A DNA stretch of 64,000 nucleotides, taken from contig NZ_CP048113.1 in the NCBI RefSeq assembly GCF_010093065.1, forward strand, positions 7,024,001 through 7,088,000, in the 5' to 3' direction. The number at the start of each line of letters is the position of its first letter. Positions within the stretch are counted from its first letter, which is position 1. The stretch is from Chitinophaga agri (GTDB lineage: Bacteria > Bacteroidota > Bacteroidia > Chitinophagales > Chitinophagaceae). Made by a program: the position numbers and the translations under genes. This document shows, in pieces, positions 40,401 through 50,200 of the stretch. The notes under the pieces are model-generated. The model was not told the origin of the DNA. It saw only the letters and a program-made list of their open reading frames with translations, and did no database searches.

Positions 40401-41213
40401 GATAAGCAACAGCAATTGCTTCCACTGGGTGTGGCCGGAGAACTATGTGTCGGTGGTGCGGGTTTGTCCAAAGGCTACCTGCATCGTCCGGAACTGACGG
40501 CTGCCCGGTTTATCAGCCATCCGCTGAACAATCATATAACGCTTTACCGTACGGGCGACCTGACCAGGTGGCTTCCGGATGGTAACATGGCATACCTGGA
40601 CCGTGCCGATGAGCAGGTGAAGATAAGAGGCTACCGTATTGAACCCGGTGAAATAGAACAGGTACTTCTTCGGCACGAGGGGGTAAAACAGGCGATTGTA
40701 GTGATGCAACAGGATGCACATGGTAATAAACAGTTACTGGCCTACATCGTCCCTGAGAGCAGACTGGATACGCAGGTATTGCAGTCCTACCTGCAGTCGA
40801 AATTGCCCGCTGTAATGGTGCCTTCACAACTCATTACGCTGGAAAGGATCCCGTTGACAGCAAATGGTAAGCTGGATCGAAAAGCATTACCCGAACTGAC
40901 GGATGAGTCCTGCGATAAGAAAACTTTTGTTCTACCTGCAACCGGAACAGAAAAACAGTTGTCTGCTATCTGGTGTTCGTTGTTAGGCAGAACGCAGATC
41001 AGTATCCAGGATGATTTCTTCGAACTGGGCGGCCACTCATTGCTGGCAATGCGGCTTAACATGCATATCAAAAAGGAACTGGGCGTTAATGTGCCTATAA
41101 AACGGCTGTTTCTTTACAGGACGATCGAAGAACTGGCTGTTTACCTCGATGAACTTATCGCACGGGATACAGACACCGGTATGGAAAACGCTACACAGGT
41201 ATTTGAAATATAA
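31404..41213 (+). CDS. NRPS protein 2: docking-C-A-T-C-A-T-C-A-T (modules 3-5)
   Basis: 3269 residues, starting 34 bp after protein 1. Residues 1-62 form a TubC-type beta-hairpin docking domain ('KAIHVLSKAKKQGMELFL...LLEEIRQHREEIIDFL'). The first condensation domain is of the ordinary LCL look (LSFGQEALW; HHIAADG about 212-218). Module 3 A domain (about 530-1010): D-A-I-G-I-G-G-T-F, then GGDSI carrier (about 1067). C at YPMSDIQ about 1148 (HHAMIDG about 1279). Module 4 A domain (about 1600-2085): D-A-I-G-M-G-G-T-F, then GGDSI carrier. C at FPISDIQ about 2216 (HHVLLDG about 2349). Module 5 A domain (about 2673-3150): D-A-I-S-M-G-G-A-F, then GGHSL carrier (about 3209). The C-terminal tail ends ...TQVFEI. 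No epimerisation domain is present. Confidence 0.94.
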   Translation: MNIDFSKAIHVLSKAKKQGMELFLDDRKLKLKTNDDIEIDPQLLEEIRQHREEIIDFLHNDPGHTTVTLPPIDPAARAGVEQLPLSFGQEALWLVDQLEGSTQYHMPSLYRINGKLDATRLEETFRFIIRRHEILRTVIRQDAGAPYQYIMDETGWQLEWPDATAIDPSDTQFTALQSTWFARPFDLSADYMLRAALVKLEEDHHLLLINTHHIAADGWSVSILINELRSVYTGLISDQPVLLPALRIQYADYALWQRNLVASGLLEEQTVYWKEQLEKVTPLSLPYDFIRPAVQRTRGALATYQVDAALTTRIRQLSQTEQASMFMTLLSALKVLLFRYSGSTDICLGTVIAARSEQEQEAMIGFFANTLALRSTFNAGMSFRTLLHQVKEMTLAGYERQDLPFEKVVELSGAQHDRGRHPLYDIIFTMQNAPEIPVLSLGDARLTVIPHQHTTSQFDLNMTALEKGAHIEINVEYCTDLFLPASIDHFIEQYMTLLNSAVTNPGLPLEQLSLRKESGLTSFPKANVLYPADKTVGELFSEQAASTPGAAALLFEDIALSYEELDAESNRLATYLVQIGITPESLVPVCLDRCADLIVTLLGVLKAGAAFLPLDPRYPQQRIEQMLSETAYKVAITNSEYRELFNSEAQVLTLEALQPLLGLLPSTALPVRVTADSLAYVMYTSGSTGRPKGVMVTHRNIVSLALGSGFLDWSVKDVLLSTGSPSFDASTIEYWGSLLNGATLVLADESRLLDVAQLKEEIIDRGVTRMWFTAGWLNQLIDTDITIFGHLRTVIAGGEKLSDNHISRLRAEYPALTIINGYGPTENTTFSLTYAIKEITAGQSIPIGYPLSNRTAYVLDSRLEQLPVGIPGELYVGGAGLSRGYLGQPELTAARFLIHPVTGERLYRTGDLARLLPDKSIAYLGRTDDQVKLRGFRIEPGEIESVLQESGYVNRSVVVLHGDDSNRRLLAYVVPGRGYEESVLLSYLEERLPDYMVPSAIITLEALPLTSNGKIDKRALPDPAATQLPAEAYVAPRNTMEAQLVYIWQEALQVDRIGIHDDFFRLGGDSIIAIGVISRIRQVFNRAVRLYDLYQQPSIDKLAALLAQSAVIAPVESEVHRTVRAELTELKERLLSMLTDRDNIADIYPMSDIQGGMVSASLLNPELAVYHDQFAHSFVKDLDIPVFERAFALMIEKYEIFRTSFNLDIHAEGVQILHHEVPVDFPRLDWSDLDGQHAKEKLAHFLEQQRQHPVDVKHPPLWRGTLIALADRYIFVFEFHHAMIDGWSMASFNTELNNLYVKLKSGASVTTLHALKSTYRDFIIESLAEKRNSQQDLFWKEELHEYKRLDIFTQDPDDQHLARVYDVSFLEQLKERSQRDGISLKSVFLGAYLYMLGILTHEDELTTGIVTNNRPLIPDGERMLGCFLNSIPLRITKSPINTTWKQWFATVEEKLVAMKQYDRTSLFEIRKITGDSFAEENAFFDTLFNFVNFHVYTRLEGGLFLSDISSVHQDDTVDSGFESTNTYLNCAASITNDVMIITYSLRKQLKCGASLEELHSWLHAVLECYLYHYEEPIERDSVLSAVPARIAQVKEAVLAYPADKTVGEMFSRQAMSTPDATALSCEDTTLSYAELDAWSNRLAAYLVQLGVGAESLIPVCIDRSADLIVTLLGILKAGAAFVPIDPRYPQQRIQQMLSETDCTIAIVHSEYRGFFNNTVQVLTLEALQPLLGLLPAAPVAVPVTADSLAYVMYTSGSTGRPKGVMVTHRNIVSLALGSGFLDWSAGDVLLSTGSPSFDASTIEYWGTLLNGATLVLAAEDKLLDSSQLKETIIDHGVTRMWFTAGWLHQLVDTDISIFGSLQTVMAGGEKLSATHISRLRAAYPDLTIINGYGPTENTTFSLTYCIKELTSGQSVPIGYPLSNRTAYVLDNRLQALPVGVPGELYVGGAGLSRGYLGQPELTAARFIIHPVSGERLYRTGDLARVLPDGSIGYLGRTDDQVKLRGFRIELGEIEQVLQESGMVNHGVVIVQGEDSTKRLLAYIVPADGYDETSLLSYLGSRLPDYMIPAAIITLDALPLTNNGKVDKRALPDPDREAGLSAGYMAPRNTTEAQIAAIWQEVLQLDRVSINDDFFRLGGDSITAIGVISRLRHAFGDHIKLYDLYRSGTLAQLAILIEERPVDVVADNGKKAVADTLSAMRTTLLSALPNAAVIEDIFPISDIQNGMIYASLLNPDRSIYHDQFAYMLPLDLDIDRLTKAFSLLVQQNGILRTAFDMNIHEEGMQVVYKEIPVVFNQLDYAHLPADAAAIAIQRYLLEERGRPFKVTAAPLWRGTIVKMSDRHVLLFQFHHVLLDGWSAATLNTALGNIYEQLKISPGLTLPSLKASYKDYVIESLSEKQANHSAAFWKQAMEGYKRLDIFTTTDDEQRIVMHYDAAFFDALKEHVTIDNLSLKGVFLGAFLYVFGMLTYEDEVTIGIVTNNRPLVEDGDKILGCFLNALPFRFSTESKAITWRQWFNNVEQQLLTIRQHERVSLVEITQLNEEQAQQENPFFDVLFNFINFHVFEGLDAELLSMNIGDHNDEALVFNHETSNTFLDCSVDITGNKLSVIYTIRKQLRSGKTPAELHAYFDAVLQAYLNKSDELISREAIIPAAELDAMAALANATTELLPAVKTITTAFEEQVRKDPQAIALAFGEQLFTYQELDAAASNISAYLRANGVGKGSLVPLYLERSPTLITGILGILKAGAAYMPLDPAYPADRLNTMLAESDSDVLLTITGLQEKLLSWIPALVRPVFLDAIPVNTQPGSGGAETSPDELAYVMYTSGSTGHPKGVMISHHNVVSLAKDSHFTTFSPDDVLLSTGSPSFDATTIEYWCTLLNGGCLVLCPEHHLMDTQLLADTIRTHRITKMWFTSSWLNQLVEEDIELFRSLRTVMAGGERLSPRHIARLRQAYPQLEIINGYGPTENTAFSLTYILATTAPEGDIPIGRPLQQRTAWVLDKQQQLLPLGVAGELCVGGAGLSKGYLHRPELTAARFISHPLNNHITLYRTGDLTRWLPDGNMAYLDRADEQVKIRGYRIEPGEIEQVLLRHEGVKQAIVVMQQDAHGNKQLLAYIVPESRLDTQVLQSYLQSKLPAVMVPSQLITLERIPLTANGKLDRKALPELTDESCDKKTFVLPATGTEKQLSAIWCSLLGRTQISIQDDFFELGGHSLLAMRLNMHIKKELGVNVPIKRLFLYRTIEELAVYLDELIARDTDTGMENATQVFEI

Positions 41214-41254
41214 ACGCCGCACCTGGCATATTACTCCTCCAAAAAATAACCGTC

Positions 41255-44200
41255 ATGAATACATCTTCAAAGAAGGCGATCAATATCCTTAAGAAGGCCA
41301 GAACGAACGGCGTATTTGTTTTCATAGAAAATGACAAACTGAAAATAAGGGCAAATGAGCAGGTGCAGATAGACGATGTGTTACTGGATGAGATCCGGCA
41401 GCATAAAACGGAACTGATGCATTTACTCCGTCATGATCTTGACAGGGGAGAGGAAGTCCTGCCACACATTCATCCCGTAGACCGTAGGGAAGTAACGCGC
41501 CTGCCACTGTCTTTCGGGCAGGAGGGGCTGTGGCTGATCGACCAGCTGGATGGAAGTGCACATTATCATATTGAAGCATTGTTTGCAGTGAAGGGTGAAC
41601 TGGCGGTCGCAAAGCTGGAAGCAGCGTTCCGTTACATTGTTAATCGTCATGAAATATTACGTACCGTCATCCGGCAGGATGCCGGTGCGCCCTATCAGTA
41701 TATACTGGACGGGAATAACTGGCACCTGGAAGTCGCTGACTATACGGCTGAAGCAATTGTATCGGATGAGTTGTTAGCCGCCTGGTTCTCCCGCCCATTT
41801 GACCTGTCAGCAGACTATATGTTGCGTGCGGGTCTGTTTAAACTGGAGGAACGGCGGCATTTGCTGCTGATCAACATGCATCATATTGCTGCGGATGGAT
41901 GGGCCATATCTGTACTGGTGAATGAACTGAGCGCTATTTATGCAGCAATGATCAGTGATAAGGCGGTCCTTTTACCCGCACTGCGCATACAGTATGCTGA
42001 CTATGCTGCCTGGCAACGGCAGCTGGTGCATACCGGCATACTGGATAAACAGTTGCGCTACTGGGAGCAACAGCTGCATGGCATCACACGGTTTTCTCTT
42101 CCTTATGATTTCATCCGTCCTGCTGTACAAAGCACGCGTGGCGCCCTGGCCAAATATGAGATAGGCGCATCTTTAAGTGCGGCGCTTCATCGCTTGTCGC
42201 AGGAGGAACACGTAACGCTGTTCATGACGCTGCTTGCGGCATGGAAGGTGCTCATGTATCGTTACAGTGGTGCGACAGATATTTGTGTAGGAACAGTGAT
42301 CGCAGGTCGCTCACAGCAGGAGCAGGAAGCCATGATCGGTTTCTTCGCGAATACCCTGGCATTGCGCAGTGAGGTACGCGGCGCTATTGCTTTCCGCTCG
42401 CTGTTACATCAGCTGAAGGATACGACCTTATCCGCATATGAACACCAGGACCTTCCTTTTGAGAAGGTGGTAGAGGTCGCAGGAGAACAGCGGGACCGTG
42501 GTCATCATCCCCTATATGATGTCATTTTCACGATGCAGAATATGCCTGAGATTCCAGCGTTGCTATTGGGAAATGCAACGTTATCTGCCGTGTCCCGGCA
42601 ACATACCACCAGCCAGTTCGACCTGAACATCACAGTAGTGGAAAAGAGCGGGCAACTGGAAGTGAATGTTGAATATTGTACCGACCTGTTTTTATCCGCG
42701 AGTATAGACCGCCTGTTCAAACACTACATCTCCCTACTGGAAAGTGTAGTTGCTGCACCGGCGACGCTGATAGACGATCTGTCCATAATAAGTGAACAGG
42801 AACGCATTACCCTGGAGACAATGACTGTGCCACCCGTTGTCGCTTATCCCGCAGATCATTCAGTAGGTGCAGTGTTCAGTCAGCAGGCGCTTACAACGCC
42901 CGACGCCACTGCATTGTTATGCGATGATACTGTGCTGAGCTATGAAGCGCTGGATGCGGAGTCTAACCGGTTAGCCGCTTATCTTGTGCAACTGGGTGTG
43001 GCCCCCGAAAGCCTGGTAGCTGTTTGTATAGACCGCTCGGCGGACCTGATCATTACATTACTGGGCATACTGAAAGCCGGTGCCGCTTTTGTGCCAATCG
43101 ACCCCCGTTATCCGCAGCAACGTATCACACAGATGTTGTCGGAAACAGCTTATACAATAGCGATCACGAATAGTGAATACCGGGACCTGTTCCATCATGA
43201 TGCGCAGATATTAACACTGGAAGCTTTACAACCAATCCTTGGCCTGCTGCCGGCTACGCCTTTACCTGCCCGTGCGACGGCGGACAGTCTCGCCTATGTG
43301 ATGTATACTTCCGGTTCTACCGGACGCCCCAAGGGGGTGATGGTCACCCATCGGAATATTGTGAGTCTGGCATTGGGTAGCGGCTTCCTGGACTGGTCAG
43401 CAGACGAGGTGTTGCTGTCAACGGGATCCCCGTCCTTTGATGCGTCTACCATAGAATACTGGGGTACCTTGCTGAATGGCGCTACGCTGGTGCTGGCGAG
43501 TGAAGAAAAATTGCTGGACAGTGCAAGGCTAAAAGAAGAGATCTCGACGCGTCATGTTACCCGGATGTGGTTCACCGCTGGTTGGCTACACCAGTTAATA
43601 GATACCGATATCAGCATCTTCGGTAGCTTGCAGACAGTGATGGCGGGTGGGGAGAAATTATCAGAAACGCATATCGGTCGTTTGCGTGCAGCGTATCCTG
43701 CGTTAACCATTATTAATGGTTATGGTCCTACGGAAAATACAACGTTCTCATTAACGTATGCCATACCCGATATTATACCAGGTCAGCCTGTTCCGATCGG
43801 TTATCCATTGTCTAATCGTATAGCATATGTGCTGGACAGTCGTTTGCAGCAGTTACCGGTAGGTGTACCTGGTGAGCTGTACGTGGGTGGGGCAGGTCTG
43901 TCCAGGGGCTATCTGGGACAGCCAGAGCTAACGGCAGAACGTTTTGTCATACATCCTGTTACTGGTGAAAGGCTCTACCGTACCGGAGACCTGGCACGTT
44001 TGCTTCCGGATGGTAGTATGGCCTACCTGGGACGTACGGATGATCAGGTGAAGCTGCGTGGGTTCCGTATAGAACTGGGGGAGATAGAAAGTGTGTTGCA
44101 GGAAAGTGGTTATGTCAGCAGGAGTGTTGTTGTACTCCGTGGAGCAGAAAGTACCCGGCGTTTACTGGCATATATAGTGCCTGAAGCAGGTTATGCAGAA

Positions 44201-47200
44201 GCTGCCTTATTATCCTATCTGGAAGAACGACTGCCTGATTATATGATCCCTTCGGCAGTCATCACCCTGGACGTGTTACCACTGACCAGCAATGGTAAGG
44301 TAGATAAACGGGCGTTGCCTGATCCGGAAGCCGCTCAGTTATCTGCAGCAGGATATGTGGCTCCAAAGAATGCTACGGAAACACAGCTGGTCACTATCTG
44401 GCAGGAAGCATTACATGTAGAACGTATCGGAGTGCATGATGATTTCTTCCGCCTGGGTGGTGACTCTATCATAGCAATAGGTGTGATCAGTAAGATCAGG
44501 GAGGTGTTCAATCGCGCTGTACGGTTATATGACCTGTATCAGCAGCCGTCTGTCAGTAAACTGGCTGTAGTGCTTGAACAGACCGCAGTTATTGCACCTG
44601 TCGAAAGTGAGCAGCATATAGCTGTTAAAGCTGAAGTATCCGCTCTTAAAGAGAATATACTGTCCATGCTGACGGACACTGGTAATATCGCTGATATCTA
44701 TCCCATGAGTGATATTCAGGGCGGCATGGTGTCAGCCTCCCTGCTGAACCCTGAACTGGCCATGTACCATGATCAGTTTGCCTACGTGTTCCCGGCTGAC
44801 CTCAACATACCTGTACTGGAAAAAGCATTTTCCTTACTGATAGAGAAATATGAAATATTCCGGACCAGCTTTAATTTATACTTACATACTGAAGGGCTAC
44901 AGTTCTTACACAAACATATTCCTGTCAGATTCACGCAACTGGACTGGACAGACATCAGTGCAGTGAATGCTGCTGACCGCCTGGCTGCCTATCTCAGGGA
45001 ACAACGACTCCATCCGTTTGATGTGGAACAGGCTCCTTTATGGAGAGGTACGCTTATTCAACTGTCAGATCAATACGTATTCGTATTTGAATTTCATCAT
45101 GCGATGATAGATGGATGGAGCATGGCTTCCTTCAATACAGAACTGAATAACCTGTACGCCACATTGCTGACTGCACCCGCGCCGGCAGCATTACCTACCC
45201 TTAAAAGCAGCTACCGTGACTTTATCATTGAAAGCCTGGTGGAGAAGCGTAGTGCCCTCCATAAAGATTTCTGGCAATCTGAAATGTCCGGCTATCAGCG
45301 ACTGGATATCTTTACTACAGCAGATACTGACGAACGGGTCACTAAAGTATATGATGCCGCATTCCTGAACATGCTGAAGGAAAAGGCACAGAAAGATGGC
45401 ATCAGTGTGAAGAGCGTGTTCCTGGGGGCCTATGTCTATGTACTCGGCATGCTGACCCATGAGCCGGAACTTACGACGGGTATAGTGACCAATACCCGTC
45501 CTTTAATACCGGATGGAGAACGGATGCTGGGTTGTTTCCTGAACTCGGTACCGCTGCGTATACAGAAACAACATACAGATGGTACCTGGAAAGCTTGGTT
45601 CACAGCCATAGAACAGCGACTCGTCGTACTCAAAGAACATGACCGGACGTCATTGTATGAAATCGTGAAAGCATCCGGTGCTTCCTTCTCGGAAGAAAAT
45701 GCCTTCTTTGATACGCTGTTCAACTTCGTGAATTTCCATGTGTATAATAACCTGGATGACGGTCATGTCGAAAAAGGATTGCTGGCAGCCGGCATCGACG
45801 CACTATATGAGGGGAAGCAAACCCTGAACACGGGATTTGAATCTACCAATACATTCCTGAACTGTGCGGTGAGTCTTACAGGAGGCGTATTGGCTGTTTC
45901 ATACGTATTACGTAAGCAACTGAAGAGTACTGTTACGCTGCATGAATTTCATAGCTGGTTCCAGGCAATACTCGAGAAGTATTTATACCACTATGACGAC
46001 GTCGCTGACCGCAATGCTATACTGGAGGTAACGCCGGCGCGTGTTCCGCTGATATGCAATCGTACTATTCCTTATCCGGCTGATAAGTCAGTGGGGGAAC
46101 TATTCAGTGAACAGGCTAGCGTTCATCCTGCTGTTGCGGCGTTGTCATTTGAAGATACCATCCTGAGTTATGCAGAACTGGATGCCTGGTCGAACAGGCT
46201 GGCTGCTTACCTGGTACAGCTGGGGGTGGGTGCTGAAAGTCTGATACCGGTGTGTATAGACCGGTCTGCAGACCTGATCATTACTTTGCTGGGTATTCTG
46301 AAAGCCGGCGCTGCCTTTGTTCCAATAGACCCTCGTTATCCACAACAGCGTATAGAACAGATGTTATCGGAGACCGAATGTACGATCGCTATTGTGCATA
46401 GTGAATACCGCGGATTCTTCAATAACACGGTGCAGGTATTAACGCTGGAAGCTTTACAACCTTTATTAGGATTATTGCCTGCTGCTCCTGTTGCTGTGCC
46501 TGTAACGGCAGATAGTCTGGCATATGTGATGTATACCTCCGGTTCCACCGGTCGTCCTAAAGGGGTGATGGTCACACACCGGAATATTGTGAGTCTGGCG
46601 TTAGGCAGTGGCTTCCTGGACTGGTCAGCAGATGATGTGTTATTGTCTACCGGTTCTCCTTCTTTTGACGCTTCTACAATAGAGTACTGGGGCACATTGC
46701 TGAATGGCGCTACGCTTGTATTGGCAGCTGAAGATAAATTACTGGACAGCAGCCAGCTGAAAGAAACGATCATTGACCATGGCGTGACACGTATGTGGTT
46801 CACCGCGGGTTGGTTACATCAGTTAGTCGATACTGATATCAGCATTTTCAGTCGTTTACAAACGGTCATGGCGGGAGGTGAGAAATTATCGGCAACGCAT
46901 ATCAGCCGTTTACGCGCCGCCTATCCTGATCTAACCATTATCAATGGTTACGGTCCTACAGAGAATACGACTTTCTCATTGACCTATTGTATAAAAGAAT
47001 TGACAGCCGGACAGTCTGTTCCGATAGGTTATCCGCTGTCGAATCGTACGGCTTATATACTGGATAACCGGTTACAGACATTACCTGTTGGCGTACCCGG
47101 TGAATTGTATGTCGGAGGTGCGGGGTTGTCGCGCGGTTACCTGGGTCAGCCGGAGCTGACTGCAGCCCGTTTTATTATCCACCCGGTGAGTGGAGAACGT

Positions 47201-50200
47201 TTGTACCGCACGGGAGACCTGGCGCGTGTATTACCGGATGGGAGTATCGGGTACCTGGGCCGTACAGATGATCAGGTGAAGCTGCGTGGCTTCCGTATAG
47301 AGCTGGGAGAGATAGAGCAGGTCTTACAGGAGAGCGGAATGGTGAATCACGGCATTGTTATTCTCCAGGGAGAAGACAGTACAAAACGTTTGTTAGCTTA
47401 TATCGTACCGGCGGATGGTTACGATGAAACATCCTTATTATCCTATCTCGGCACTCGTTTACCTGACTACATGATACCTGCTGCGATCATCACACTGGAT
47501 GCATTGCCTTTAACGAATAACGGCAAGGTGGATAAACGGGCGTTGCCTGATCCCGGTAGCGAATGTCAGCAAAGAGATACATATGTAGCGCCGCGTAATG
47601 AAATGGAACAGGCATTGGCCGACCTCTGGAAACAGGCACTGAACGTAGCGCGTGTTGGTATTTATGATGATTTTTTCCAGCTGGGTGGTGATTCTATCCG
47701 CGCAATTGGTATTGTGAGCAGTCTGCGTAAACACTTTGACAGCCGGATAAAACTATATGACCTGTATAGTCCGGGCCATATCGCCGGCTTAAGTGCATTG
47801 ATCAGCGATTTGCGGTCGCAGGATGATGATGGGGAAGACGGCCTGCGTAACGAGGTAAAGACTGAAATGGCCGCATTACTGCAACATGCCTTAGCGGTCT
47901 TGCCCGACAGTCATCACATCGAAGATGTATATCCTATGAGTGATATACAGAGCGGGATGATATACGCATCATTATTAAACCCCGGGAAGGGCGTCTATCA
48001 TGATCAGTTTATTTACCCGTTCGCTATCGACACACAGCCCGCATTGCTGACACAGGCCTTCATGCAGCTCGTACAACGGCATAGCATCCTGAGAACAGCG
48101 TTTAACCTGGATATTAATGAGGAGGGCGTACAGGTGGTGTATAAAAGCATTCCTGTACATATTACCCAACTGGACTGGTCCGCTACTGATCGGGTACATG
48201 CCGGTGAACAGCTGCAGGCATACCTGGCTGCTGAAAGAGCGAAGCCCTTTGATGTGACAAAAGCGCCGCTATGGAGATGTACACTGATCCGGTCCAGGGA
48301 TCAGTACAGCTTCGTGCTTCAGTTCCATCATGCGCTGCTGGACGGCTGGAGTGTAGCCAGTCTGAATACGGAATTCAATAATAACTACCTGGCGCTGCTC
48401 CGTGACAATAATATGAAAGCATTGCCGCCATTAAAGGCATCATACAAAGACTTCGTTATTGACAGCCTGGTGGAGAAGAAACGTACTGCGGGTGATCTCT
48501 TCTGGCGGCAGGAAATGGATGGGTACAAACGACTGGACATCTTCACAAAAGAAGTGGTGGACGAACGTTTTGTGCGGACACATCCTGCTGAGTACCTTGA
48601 ACAGCTGAAGCAGAAAGCCACTACAGATAAAATATCGCTGAAGGCACTGTTCCTCGCTGCACAATTATATGCGCTGGGTATGATCACTGCTGAAGAGGAG
48701 ATCACAGTTGGTGTTGTGACGAACAATCGTCCGCCTATTGAAGATGGTGATAAAATACTCGGCTGTTTCCTGAATACCATCCCTTTCCGTTACTATACGA
48801 GAGAAGAGGGACTGACCTGGAAAGACTGGTTTGAAAATGTGGCGGGTGAACTCCTGCGTTTACAGGAACACGAGCGTACGCCGCTTTCCGAAATAGCCAG
48901 GCAGACGGGCGAGCCGGGACATGACCGGAATCCCTTCTTCGATGTGATTATCAACTTTATTAACTTTCACGTCTATGACGGATTGCAGGATGCGATCTTC
49001 GATAAAGGTACAGCTACCTATGAAGAAGCATCACAGCTGGACAATGGAAATGAAACAACAAACACTTTCCTCGATTGCACGGTGAGTGTCACCGGTGGGG
49101 TCCTGAATGTGATCTATTCACTACGCAGGGCGTGGTATGCGGATATATCTCTCGAACGTATACATACTTATTTTACGGCTGTTCTCGACGCCTATCTGTA
49201 TCAGTATGAAATGCGGGTGAACAGGTTGTATGTACTCGGTGAAAAAGAAACCAATACCTTACTGCACCAGTTCAATCCGGGGCCTGTAGTTTATCCGGCG
49301 CACCTGACCCTCACCACGCTGTTTGAAGAACACGTTTTCTGGACACCTACAGCGCCTGCACTGAGAGATAATGACACCGTGCTTACTTATAGTGAACTGA
49401 ATCAGCAGGCGGATCAGGTAGCAGGCTGGTTACAGGAGCAGGGAATAAAGGCAAACGCACTGGTTGGTATCTGCACCGGCCGTACCAAAGAACTGATCAT
49501 CGGTATACTGGGTGTGCTCAAAGCAGGAGGCGCCTACCTGCCGCTTGATCCGAACTATCCGCAGGGACGTTTGGACTATATGCTCAAAGATGCTGGTGCC
49601 AGGATAGTACTTGTCACCGCTGAAACTGAGGAGGCCATAGGTGGACTATTGCAGGACGCACATACGCTCCAACGCCTTGATGCCCCGGATATATGGGAAA
49701 CAATGCCGGCAGACTGGCCCGTGGTGGCAGCAGCACAACCGGATGACCTGGCCTATGTGATGTATACTTCCGGATCAACCGGTCAGCCGAAAGGTGTTGC
49801 GATCACTCATAAGAATATTATCAGCCTGATACGCGGTGGCAACTTTGCTGGCTTCGGACCTTTTGACAGCATGCTTTCCACCGGTTCTCCATCCTTTGAT
49901 GCCTGTACGCTCGAATACTGGGCCATGTTACTGAACGGCGGACAACTCGTTCTCGCGCCGGAACATGAACTACTTGACAGCAACATCCTGAAGCATAAAA
50001 TAGCTGCCCTGGGCATCACAAAAATGTGGATATCCGCCGGTTGGTTACATCAGCTGATAGAAACCGATATTCAGCTGTTAAGACCGCTGAAGATGCTCTT
50101 CACCGGTGGTGAAAAAGTATCCTCCAGGCATATTAATCAGTTAAGAAAGGCACTGCCTGACCTGGAGGTGTTCAACGCTTATGGGCCTACGGAAAATTCA